NCBI GenBank assembly: GCA_903861145.1
Contig: CAIOTH010000150.1
Span: 1-32,939 of the forward strand
DNA from: an uncultured Bacteroidota bacterium
GTDB taxonomy: Bacteria; Bacteroidota; Bacteroidia; Chitinophagales; LD1
Length of the DNA stretch: 32,939 nt
Direction: 5' to 3'
Below, one piece after another: positions 6,008-13,651 of the stretch. Under the pieces are notes generated by a model. The model was not told where the DNA came from, did not search any database, and saw only the letters and a program-made list of their open reading frames with translations. Each line of letters opens with the position of its first letter. Position 1 is the first letter of the stretch. The translations under genes were made by a program, and so were the position numbers.

Positions 6008-8572
6008 ATGAAAAAAGCACTAAAAATATTTACCCTGTTCGTTTTGCTGTGTTCAATCACGGTATCGGCAATTGCTGCCAAAGTAAGTTTGGCAACGGCA
6101 CAAACTACGGCCGTCAATTTCTTTGAATTAACCGCAAAGAATACCGGCAGAAATTCGGCAACGCTGCAATACACCAAAACAGAAGTTGATGGCACAGTTG
6201 ATTTTTACGTGTTTAATATAAGCCCGAAAGGTTTTGTTATTGTGGCTGCTGATGACCAGGTAAAACCCATTATTGCTTATTCGCTTGAGTCGAATTTTAT
6301 GGCCGATACAAAGGGGCGCGGCGTTCAAAACTGGATGGACCATGCAGCAACGCATATTTACCAGGGGTTACAGCGCCATACTATTGCTAACGCACAAATA
6401 AGCAACCAGTGGGCATCGTATTTGCAAGGGGTAAAGCCGGTAAGCGCAAAGAGTTTAAACACACCGGTTGCGCCTCTTTTAACTACCACCTGGGACCAGG
6501 AGCCTTATTATAACCAGTTGTGTCCATACAATACCAACGACCAACAGCGTACCCTTACCGGTTGCGCAGCCACTGCCATGGCACAAATAATGAAATATTG
6601 GAATTACCCTGCCCAGGGTATTGGCAACTATGGTTATGCCTCTACGCATGGATATGGAAACCAGTTTGCCAATTTTGCTGCAACAACTTATAACTGGTCG
6701 GCAATGCCCGATTCTATCAATTCGAACAATATTAACGTTGCCACTTTAATGTACCACTGCGGTGTTGCTGTTGCCATGAATTATGGCGATGACAACCAGG
6801 GTGGAAGCGGGGCCTTTGTTTTAAGATCGGAAACAGCCAGCTATAAGCATTCGGTTGAAATGGCCCTTTCAACCTATTTTAATTATAACGCAAATACTTT
6901 AAGCGGGGTGCGCCAGGCAAATTTTAGTTCAAACGATTGGATAAATTTACTGGAAGGGGAATTGAAAGCAGGAAGGCCTGTTCAGTACGAAGGATATGAT
7001 ACGCTACACGGCGGCCATACCTGGGTATGCGATGGCTATGATGAGAACGATATGATGCACATGAATTGGGGATGGGGTGGTTTGGATAACGGATATTACA
7101 GTGTTGCATCGCTTACAGCTGACGGATATAATTTTAGCAACAACGAAGCGGCGTTAACAGGCATTGAACCAACTACCGATTTAGCAGTTTACGCTAATGC
7201 AACCCAAGTGACTATTTGTAAAGGAAGTAGCACCCTGCTAACTGCACAAAGCACCCCCGGCGTTAATTATACATGGGCCCCAGCCACCGGTTTAAGTTGC
7301 CCTACCTGCTCAATGACAGCAGCCAGCCCCGATACTACCACTACTTATACTGTAACAATTGATAGCGCAGGTTTTACGGCAAGCAGCCAAATAACTATTG
7401 CTGTAAGTAATTTGCATGTTAATAGTACACATGTAACCAATTTAACCTGCTATGGAGCGGCTAGCGGTAAAGCTTCATTAAATGTTGGTGGAGGATATCC
7501 GGCTTATAGCTATATATGGAGTAACGGAGCAAGCACGGCCGTTATGAGTAATCTTACAGCAGGAAATTATGGAGTGACAATTAATGATGCTATAGGATGT
7601 TCGGCTACTGCCGACATAACGATTTCGCAACCTGATTCGCTAATAGCTACTATACAGGCTATTAATAATGCTTGTTCGCTCGATTCTGCTGCTATAAATG
7701 TTTCAGTTATTGGTGGTACACCTGATTATGTGTACGCCTGGGGTACTGGTGAGCAGACTTCTGCTATTTCCTCTTTGGCTGAGGGTATGTATGTTATTAC
7801 TGTTGTTGATGCTGCCGGTTGCTCTGTTTCCTCCTCTTTTAATGTGGTACAGCCTGCACCTATTTCTGTTACTATCGTATCTTCAAATACTACCTGTTCT
7901 TTATTATACGGAACTGCCACTACAAATGTTACAGGCGGACACGAAAATTTTTCATTTGTTTGGAATACGGGTGAAACCACCCCATCTATTACAAATCTTT
8001 CTGCCGGTAATTATGTTGTAACCGTAACCGATGCTTTGGGTTGTTCTTCTTCAAATTTTATTTCTTTCTCTCAACCCGACTCAATGAACGTTTTTATTGC
8101 TGCCTCGAACGCAGCTAATAGTTTAGTATACGGTAAAGCAGTTGCAAAGGTTACAGGTGGTGCACCACAATATGCATATTTATGGAACACGGGTGATACC
8201 ACCGAGGTTATTACTTATGCTACACCCGGCACTTATGCGGTAACCATTACCGATAGCAAGGGTTGCAAGCAAACCGCTACCACCGAAATTACCGAACCAG
8301 GCACCACGGGTGTTGGCCAGGTAAATGGTAACATGGCTTTTGAAGTTTACCCAAACCCTGCAACAAATGCGGTAACAGTTTCGTTGGATGGAGCCGGTAA
8401 CGGAAATACGATAATGGAGATAAGAAATATGCTTGGCCAAACTTTACGCACCGAGAATATTTCGGCTACCCAAACCCAGGTTGATGTTTCGAACCTTGCC
8501 AATGGGGTTTACCTTTTTGCTTTAACCCAGGGGCAACAAACCAGCGTTAAGGAAATAGTAGTTAAAAAGTAG
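6008..8572 (+). CDS. Secreted C10 (streptopain-like) cysteine protease with SprB repeats and T9SS tail
   Basis: An 854-aa precursor. Residues 1-23 are a signal peptide. Residues about 24-130 resemble the SpeB/Spi inhibitory propeptide (VDFYVFNISPKGFVIVAADD). The C10 catalytic domain follows (about 150-395), with the nucleophile Cys186 in TGCAATAMAQIMKYWNYP, His337 in GGHTWVCDGY, and the NWGWGG motif at Asn353-Trp354, matching SpeB Cys192/His340/Trp357. An Ig-like spacer (about 395-470) leads to four SprB repeats (475-765) and a Por secretion tail with YPNP near residue 780. Such proteins cross the outer membrane by T9SS, are matured by tail removal, and digest external protein. A paralogue follows immediately. 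Codon use in repeats 2-3 differs from the rest of the gene. The protease, repeat and tail calls are firm. The substrate is unknown. Confidence 0.92.
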   Translation: MKKALKIFTLFVLLCSITVSAIAAKVSLATAQTTAVNFFELTAKNTGRNSATLQYTKTEVDGTVDFYVFNISPKGFVIVAADDQVKPIIAYSLESNFMADTKGRGVQNWMDHAATHIYQGLQRHTIANAQISNQWASYLQGVKPVSAKSLNTPVAPLLTTTWDQEPYYNQLCPYNTNDQQRTLTGCAATAMAQIMKYWNYPAQGIGNYGYASTHGYGNQFANFAATTYNWSAMPDSINSNNINVATLMYHCGVAVAMNYGDDNQGGSGAFVLRSETASYKHSVEMALSTYFNYNANTLSGVRQANFSSNDWINLLEGELKAGRPVQYEGYDTLHGGHTWVCDGYDENDMMHMNWGWGGLDNGYYSVASLTADGYNFSNNEAALTGIEPTTDLAVYANATQVTICKGSSTLLTAQSTPGVNYTWAPATGLSCPTCSMTAASPDTTTTYTVTIDSAGFTASSQITIAVSNLHVNSTHVTNLTCYGAASGKASLNVGGGYPAYSYIWSNGASTAVMSNLTAGNYGVTINDAIGCSATADITISQPDSLIATIQAINNACSLDSAAINVSVIGGTPDYVYAWGTGEQTSAISSLAEGMYVITVVDAAGCSVSSSFNVVQPAPISVTIVSSNTTCSLLYGTATTNVTGGHENFSFVWNTGETTPSITNLSAGNYVVTVTDALGCSSSNFISFSQPDSMNVFIAASNAANSLVYGKAVAKVTGGAPQYAYLWNTGDTTEVITYATPGTYAVTITDSKGCKQTATTEITEPGTTGVGQVNGNMAFEVYPNPATNAVTVSLDGAGNGNTIMEIRNMLGQTLRTENISATQTQVDVSNLANGVYLFALTQGQQTSVKEIVVKK
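7430..8302 (+). repeat. Four tandem SprB repeats in the first C10 protease
   Basis: Four units of 71-74 codons, at about 7430-7642, 7643-7864, 7865-8086 and 8087-8302. Each has the SprB pattern: an early TC-x-G, a GG-x-x-x-Y-x-Y-x-W core followed by NG/TGxTT, then L-x-x-G-x-Y-x-V-T-[VI]-x-D-[AS]-x-G-C, and a closing QP. Repeat 1 has the extra early cysteine. Repeats of this type were named from the Flavobacterium gliding adhesin SprB and also occur in many T9SS cargos, where they act as a stalk or adhesive region. Confidence 0.85.
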
Positions 8573-8752
8573 GCCAAATACGAATCTAAATTATTGGCAA
8601 CCACATAATTAGAACCTATCTTATTAAGATGCCATTTCGATTACCCTCATATCGTTTCTGATTATTAATTTCGGCAGCTATTATCGTACTATTATACGGG
8701 CACCTGTTTGGGTGAGTTTGTATTTGTGTGCAAATAGAAAATTCACTTTTTT

Positions 8753-8760
8753 TAGATTTG
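8753..8760 (+). promoter_or_regulatory. Candidate -7 promoter element for the second C10 protease gene
   Basis: TAGATTTG matches TAnnTTTG exactly. The nearest TTTG upstream is at 8723-8726, a 26-nt spacer, longer than the usual 19-23. A leader of about 65 nt would precede the ATG at 8832. If real, the second protease can be transcribed separately from the first. The 259-nt interval also holds a short AT-rich palindrome (8618-8630) but no gene. Confidence 0.5.
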
Positions 8761-8831
8761 TTTAACCCGGATTATAGAATCAGTTTATTAATTAGTGTCA
8801 ACCCTTAAAAACTAAACCATAACCCTTTAAA

Positions 8832-11800
8832 ATGAGAAAGAACATTTTACTCTTAGTATGTGCGGTGCTTTTAAATTTAAGTGCGGCATTTGCCAATAGT
8901 GTAAGCGTGCAACAGGCGCAAACGATTGCCACCACTTTTTTTAAAATAAAGTTAGGCAATAACGCACCCAGAACTGCCCTTACTGCCACACTAAATTATA
9001 CCCGTACCGAAACAGATAACACGGTTGATTTTTATGTGTTTGATATGAGCCCTGTTAAGGGTTTTGTTATTGTATCGGCTACTGATAATGACGTGCCAAT
9101 TATTGGCTATTCAACAACATCTCCATTTCCAACTGATTTTTCTAAAATTGGATTAAGAGAATGGTTGAATCGTTGGAGTGAAGAGTTGCACTATGTTGCC
9201 CTGCACAATATTACAGCAACTCCGCTTGCCAGCATTCAATGGGATGCATACCGCCAGGGTGTTGCACCGGCCAGCGAAAAGGCAGGCGGTGTTACTCCAT
9301 TTTGCCAAACTACATGGGACCAAAATACTGAGTACGGAACCGGACCTAATCTTTACAATAATTATTGCCCCGGTGGCACAGGCACTAACCAGGCCGTAAC
9401 CGGCTGCGTAGCAACAACTATGGCGCAAATTATGAGATATTGGAACTATCCTACTAAGGGGACAAGCTCTTCATCGTATAATGATGCGACCAGCCAGGGA
9501 TATTCTCAGGATTATGGAACGCTATCTTTTAACTATGGCAATACAACTTTTGACTGGGCTAATATGCCTTTAACATTAACCAATACGTCTACCACAACCC
9601 AAATAGACGCTGTGGGTACTTTGATGTATGCTTGCGGTGTATCAGTTGATATGGATTATTCACCTACCGGTAGTGGTGCATTTGTTTTAACTTCAGAATC
9701 GGGTGGCGGGGCATGCGCACAAAAATCGTACGTTACTTATTTTGGGTACCAGTCTATTATACAGGGTATTATATTAACCGGAACCGGCTCAACCGGAACC
9801 GGTGTTATTTCGAGCGCGGCTTTTACCGACTCGATTGAAGTTGACTTAGCAAGAGGCAGACTGGTGCAGGTTGAAGGACAGGACCCAACCAATGGAGGAC
9901 ATACATGGGTTTGCGATGGTTATGAAACCAGCCCTTCAACCATGTTCCACATGAACTGGGGATGGAGTGGTTATGCAGACGGATATTTTGCACTTACTAA
10001 CCTTGATCCGAATGATGGAACCCAACTTACCTTTAGCCAGGATATTGGCGCGCTGATTCATATTTTACCACCTGCACAAACCGGTATTTTGCATGAAGTA
10101 GCAGCAGCTACACTAACCGGCGTTTGCCCGGGTTCACCAACACAATTAAGTGCCACAACACACACTAATACTACTTATGGCTGGACACCTACAACAGCTT
10201 TAAGCAATCCTAATATTTCAAACCCGGTAGCTACGCCTACGTCAACAACTACATACACAGTAACAGCAGATAGCGCAGGTGTTACAGCAACCAGTACCAT
10301 AACCATAACTGTGCATCCGGCACCAACCGCCGCTATTAACACATCGGCAAACCCTACTTGTTACGGTTCAGCTAATGGTTCAGCAACAGTTACAGTAACC
10401 GGCGGCACATCGGGATATACTTACCATTGGAGCGGTGGCCAAACAGTAGCTGCTTTAACTAACCTTGGGCCAGGCACATATTCTGTAACGGTTACAGATG
10501 CTAATAGCTGTACCGGAAGTGTAACCAAAACTTTAACTCAACCTGCTGTATTATCGGCAAGCACAACCAACGTGGTAAACGCAACTTGCGGGCCTACCGG
10601 TAGTATTTCAACTTCGGTAAGCGGCGGAACCAGCAACTACCGTTACTTATGGAGCAACGGCGAAACTACTGCTACTGCTTCAAGCCTTACCGGTGCCACT
10701 TATACAGTTACTATAACCGATGCGCATAGCTGCACAACTACAACTGCGGCAACAATAACAAGTACCAGCACACTTAACCTGAGTGCGACAGCTACTAATG
10801 TGATGTGCTATGGCAATACCGGTGGTAGTGCAACTGCAACTGTAACCGGCAGTACCGGTTCCGTTACTTATCACTGGAGCAACGGAGCCACAACCTCGTC
10901 AATTCAAAACGTTGTGGCGGCTACTTATACGGTAACGGTAAGCGATGGCAGCGGATGTTCGGTTACTGCAGCGAAAACAGTTGCGGGGCCTACCTCGGCA
11001 TTATCGGCGTCGCCAAGCACAACCAATGCGGGTTGTGGCAATGCAGCTACAGGTAGTGCCAGCGTTACTGTAACCGGCGGAACGGGTGGATACTCTTACC
11101 ATTGGGATAATGGCAATTCTACATCTTCATTATCAGGCCTTGCTTCGGGCACTTATCATGTAACAGTAACTGATGCTAACAGCTGCACTACAGTAGCTTC
11201 GGCGGTTGTTGCATCGGCTTCGCCTATTTCGGTAGTTGCAACAACTAACAATACAACCTGTTTTGGTGGAAATAATGGAAGCGTTGAGATAAACACAAGC
11301 AACGGAACCGCACCTTACTCATTTACATGGAGTACCGGAGGAACAGCATCGTCTATTGCAAATTTACCTGCGGGTAGTTATTCTGTAACTGTAAGTGACT
11401 TTAACCACTGCACTACAACTACCAACATAACTATTGCCCAGCCAAACCAAATACAGATAACAACAACCGAGACGAATGCTACCGGTGTGTTAGACAATGG
11501 TTCGGCCACGGTTAGCAATATAGTTGGCGCAACGGCACCATATACTTACATATGGAGTGACGGAGCTACCACACAAACCATTAACAACATTGCACCTGGC
11601 AATTACTCAGTAACTATTACCGATGCAAACGGCTGCTACCAATCCGCCACGGACTTTGTAAATGTTTCGACCGGTATTAATACTGTTAACAGTGTAATTA
11701 CGTTTTCGGTTTATCCTAACCCGGCGGGCAGTTATGCTATGTTGCAGTTAGATGAGTTTAACAACGCAACGATTATGAACCTGAAAAACATTTTGGGCCA

Positions 11801-11933
11801 AACAGTTATTTCGCAAACTATATCAGCAAAACAAACTCAACTTAACCTTGGCTCATTGGCCAATGGTGTTTACCTGGTTGAGTTAAGACAAGGTGAAAAA
11901 ACAGCGGTTAAGCAATTGGTTATTGCCAGATAG
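8832..11933 (+). CDS. Secreted C10 (streptopain-like) cysteine protease with six SprB repeats and T9SS tail
   Basis: A 1033-aa paralogue of the preceding protein with the same order of parts: signal peptide (1-22), SpeB-type propeptide (VDFYVFDMSPVKGFVIVSATD, about 75-95), and a C10 catalytic domain with Cys192 in TGCVATTMAQIMRYWNYP, His357 in GGHTWVCDGY and Asn375-Trp376 in NWGWSG. An Ig-like spacer (about 420-495), six SprB repeats (about 497-945) and a T9SS tail beginning FSVYPNP at about 957 and ending KQLVIAR complete it. The array is two repeats longer than in the first copy, which accounts for most of the size difference. The repeats are very rich in Thr, Ser and Gly. The protein is expected on the cell surface or released outside. 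A good intrinsic terminator follows the stop codon, and a separate promoter candidate precedes the gene. Confidence 0.92.
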   Translation: MRKNILLLVCAVLLNLSAAFANSVSVQQAQTIATTFFKIKLGNNAPRTALTATLNYTRTETDNTVDFYVFDMSPVKGFVIVSATDNDVPIIGYSTTSPFPTDFSKIGLREWLNRWSEELHYVALHNITATPLASIQWDAYRQGVAPASEKAGGVTPFCQTTWDQNTEYGTGPNLYNNYCPGGTGTNQAVTGCVATTMAQIMRYWNYPTKGTSSSSYNDATSQGYSQDYGTLSFNYGNTTFDWANMPLTLTNTSTTTQIDAVGTLMYACGVSVDMDYSPTGSGAFVLTSESGGGACAQKSYVTYFGYQSIIQGIILTGTGSTGTGVISSAAFTDSIEVDLARGRLVQVEGQDPTNGGHTWVCDGYETSPSTMFHMNWGWSGYADGYFALTNLDPNDGTQLTFSQDIGALIHILPPAQTGILHEVAAATLTGVCPGSPTQLSATTHTNTTYGWTPTTALSNPNISNPVATPTSTTTYTVTADSAGVTATSTITITVHPAPTAAINTSANPTCYGSANGSATVTVTGGTSGYTYHWSGGQTVAALTNLGPGTYSVTVTDANSCTGSVTKTLTQPAVLSASTTNVVNATCGPTGSISTSVSGGTSNYRYLWSNGETTATASSLTGATYTVTITDAHSCTTTTAATITSTSTLNLSATATNVMCYGNTGGSATATVTGSTGSVTYHWSNGATTSSIQNVVAATYTVTVSDGSGCSVTAAKTVAGPTSALSASPSTTNAGCGNAATGSASVTVTGGTGGYSYHWDNGNSTSSLSGLASGTYHVTVTDANSCTTVASAVVASASPISVVATTNNTTCFGGNNGSVEINTSNGTAPYSFTWSTGGTASSIANLPAGSYSVTVSDFNHCTTTTNITIAQPNQIQITTTETNATGVLDNGSATVSNIVGATAPYTYIWSDGATTQTINNIAPGNYSVTITDANGCYQSATDFVNVSTGINTVNSVITFSVYPNPAGSYAMLQLDEFNNATIMNLKNILGQTVISQTISAKQTQLNLGSLANGVYLVELRQGEKTAVKQLVIAR
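10327..11665 (+). repeat. Six tandem SprB repeats in the second C10 protease
   Basis: Units of about 71-76 codons, ending near 10553, 10775, 11003, 11228, 11453 and 11665. Each has the core Y-x-Y-x-W-S-x-G, then a Y-x-V-T-[VI]-x-D-x-x-x-C segment (YSVTVTDANSC in repeat 1, YHVTVTDANSC in repeat 4). Repeats 1 and 4 share much of their protein sequence, but their third codon positions differ, so the duplication is not recent. Confidence 0.85.
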
Positions 11934-11956
11934 GGCTAACCAGAATATTTAAATTA

Positions 11957-11993
11957 GAGGGAGTGCGGCAATGGCTACACTCCCTTTTTTTTA
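11957..11993 (+). terminator. Intrinsic terminator after the second C10 protease
   Basis: An 8-bp perfect stem, AGGGAGTG (11958-11965) with CACTCCCT (11978-11985), has a 12-nt loop and is followed directly by eight T residues. It begins 24 nt after the stop codon. This is a textbook Rho-independent terminator and marks the end of the protease transcription unit. Confidence 0.85.
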
Positions 11994-12076
11994 TAGCATT
12001 ATGGATTGGCGGAGTTCCTAAAAGCGAATTGAATTGCGGATTTTTTATGCAACGGACTTGCAAAGGAACTACATGA

Positions 12077-12162
12077 ATGGTTTACACCTAATTTTTTGCA
12101 AGCGGCTGATGGTTAGTTAGTTGTAAAAACGCATGGTTTACAATTTGAAAACTGTAAACCAT
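12077..12162 (+). promoter_or_regulatory. Three copies of a 10-mer, two of them forming a hairpin
   Basis: ATGGTTTACA occurs at 12077-12086 and 12133-12142, and its exact reverse complement TGTAAACCAT at 12153-12162. The second and third copies form a perfect 10-bp inverted repeat around a 10-nt loop. The interval lies between the protease terminator and the phosphodiesterase gene that starts at 12225. It could be an operator for a dimeric regulator, or an RNA hairpin in the leader. The 291-nt intergenic stretch 11934-12224 holds no gene that I can support. Confidence 0.45.
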
Positions 12163-12224
12163 CTTTTCGATTTTAAGCACGCGCTTTAATTGTATCTTGC
12201 ATTGCAATTGTTATCCCTCTTTAT

Positions 12225-13115
12225 ATGACGAGAAATTACCTGTTTGTTTTACTGTTAGCTAGTACAATACGAGCATTTGGTTGGACCGGTGATGGACTTA
12301 AGGACACTGCCGCTAACCAGATAAGTATAATGAGTTATAACGTTAAGATGTTACCACGGGGGGCAGTGTTTATTCATCACCACCCGGTAATAAGAGCCAG
12401 GTTAATACCAGCCAAGCTGGTAGAGGAATCGCCGGATGTGATTGTGTTTCAGGAAGCATTTGATGGTAAAGCGGTGCGTATTTTAAGGCGGAAGTTAAGG
12501 GCTACTTACCCTTTTTGCATGGGCTTTCAAAACCGGAAGGTTGTAACCTATAAGCGGGCCGGTGGGGTGCTTATGTTTAGCAAATATCCGATGCATGAAA
12601 TTGAGAGTATTTCGTACACACAATGCAAAGGCATTGATTGCATGGGCAACAAAGGCGCCATGTTGGTTGAAGTTGACCACCCTGCACATAAGTTCCAACT
12701 ACTGGGAACACACATGCAGGCCGGCGGCTCGCACGATTTGAAACTATCGCAATATAAAGAAGCCGGTGAATTGCTTAAACGGCACGAGCAAGAGGGTGTG
12801 CCTCAATTTGCAGCGGGTGATTTTAATACGGTGAAGGGAAACGAGCAACTTTATCCTTATTTGGTTGATGCCTTAAAAGTGGAAGATGGCGATATAAGCG
12901 GCGACCTGAAATTTACATCGGACCACCTGCTGTGCGATATGGAGAAAAACCATGACCCCAATAAGCGCCGTGTTATTGACTATGTGTTTTACAAAGCTAA
13001 TGGCGTAAAACCGGCCTCGACAGTACGCTACGTTAAACAGTTTGAACAGCGCTGGAGTGATACGCACAAAAGCCTTTCGGACCACAATGCTATTGTATTG
13101 AAAATGGTTTTATAA
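12225..13115 (+). CDS. Secreted endonuclease/exonuclease/phosphatase-family enzyme, sphingomyelinase-like
   Basis: A 296-aa protein with a signal-peptide-like N-terminus (NYLFVLLLASTIRAFG). The rest is a full EEP fold with the metal and catalytic residues in order: Asn39 (MSYNV), Glu77 (FQEAFD), His163 (GTHMQA), Asp199 and Asn201 (AGDFN), Asp252 (DYVF), and Asp286-His287 (SDH). The FQEAFD block, the GNKGAMLVEV strand before GTHMQA, and the length agree best with neutral sphingomyelinase / phospholipase C members of the superfamily, rather than with DNase I or exonuclease III. It would act outside the cytoplasm on a phosphodiester, possibly a sphingolipid headgroup. Some Bacteroidota make sphingolipids themselves, so a host target need not be assumed. 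The substrate is inferred. The phosphatase gene follows after 22 nt. Confidence 0.8.
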   Translation: MTRNYLFVLLLASTIRAFGWTGDGLKDTAANQISIMSYNVKMLPRGAVFIHHHPVIRARLIPAKLVEESPDVIVFQEAFDGKAVRILRRKLRATYPFCMGFQNRKVVTYKRAGGVLMFSKYPMHEIESISYTQCKGIDCMGNKGAMLVEVDHPAHKFQLLGTHMQAGGSHDLKLSQYKEAGELLKRHEQEGVPQFAAGDFNTVKGNEQLYPYLVDALKVEDGDISGDLKFTSDHLLCDMEKNHDPNKRRVIDYVFYKANGVKPASTVRYVKQFEQRWSDTHKSLSDHNAIVLKMVL

Positions 13116-13137
13116 TTGCTCTCCTTAATTTTGATAA

Positions 13138-13608
13138 ATGCCTTTTAAAGTATTGATGGTTTGCCTGGGTAACATTTGCCGGTCGCCTATGGCACATGGC
13201 TTATTGCAACATAAGGTGGAGGAGCGAAAATTGGATTGGGAGATTGACTCGGCGGGAACCAGTGGTTACCACAAAGGCGAGTTACCCGACAGACGGGCTA
13301 TTGCTTGTATGAAACACCATGGCATAGATATTACCTACCAAAAATCGAGACAGATTACTTACGAGGACCTGCATTATTACGACCAGATTTTTGTTATGGA
13401 TGATGCCAACCTGAATGATGTAATGCTACTGGTAAAGACAAACACCGAAATGGCAAAAGTATCTTTGATAATGGACCTTGTTGAAGAGCAAAAGCTAAAG
13501 GAGGTTCCCGACCCGTATTTCGGCCCAGGCGATAAGGGATTTGAAAGGGTTTACCAAATGCTGGATAAAGCCACCGACAAACTGCTTGAGAAATACGATA
13601 GCAAATAG
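13138..13608 (+). CDS. Low-molecular-weight protein-tyrosine phosphatase
   Basis: A 156-aa protein. The P-loop signature CX5R(S) is CLGNICRS with nucleophile Cys9 and Arg15, preceded by the usual hydrophobic strand (VLMV). The general acid is Asp125 in the DPYFG motif. The length equals the family norm. These enzymes dephosphorylate tyrosine residues, and in bacteria often act on tyrosine kinases that control polysaccharide export, but no such kinase is encoded in this window. The start at 13138 is required to keep the first beta strand. The gene lies between the phosphodiesterase (22-nt gap) and hisS (43-nt gap) on the same strand and is probably part of one transcript. Confidence 0.93.
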   Translation: MPFKVLMVCLGNICRSPMAHGLLQHKVEERKLDWEIDSAGTSGYHKGELPDRRAIACMKHHGIDITYQKSRQITYEDLHYYDQIFVMDDANLNDVMLLVKTNTEMAKVSLIMDLVEEQKLKEVPDPYFGPGDKGFERVYQMLDKATDKLLEKYDSK

Positions 13609-13651
13609 GCCATCACTGTATCACCTTCAAACTTCTTTTTAAATTGCGCTC

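Noticed and set aside
8618-8630. ATCTTATTAAGAT after the first C10 protease as a terminator
   Set aside because: The stem is only five or six AT-rich pairs with no T-run after it, so it is too weak to support.
10327-11665. Recent DNA-level duplication within the six-repeat SprB array, since repeats 1 and 4 share nearly the same VTVTDANSCT segment
   Set aside because: The matching DNA differs at several third codon positions (for example GATGCTAATAGCTG against GATGCTAACAGCTG), so the similarity is protein-level constraint on old repeats rather than fresh copying.
7430-11665. Regularly spaced repeats as a CRISPR array or satellite
   Set aside because: The period is about 222 nt, the frame is preserved throughout, and conservation is at protein level. 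These are SprB protein repeats.
13126-13133. TAATTTTG just before the tyrosine phosphatase gene as a promoter
   Set aside because: The implied transcription start would fall at or inside the ATG at 13138, the first codons are needed for the phosphatase fold, and the gene is only 22 nt behind its neighbour. Chance match or leaderless transcript cannot be separated, so I did not annotate it.
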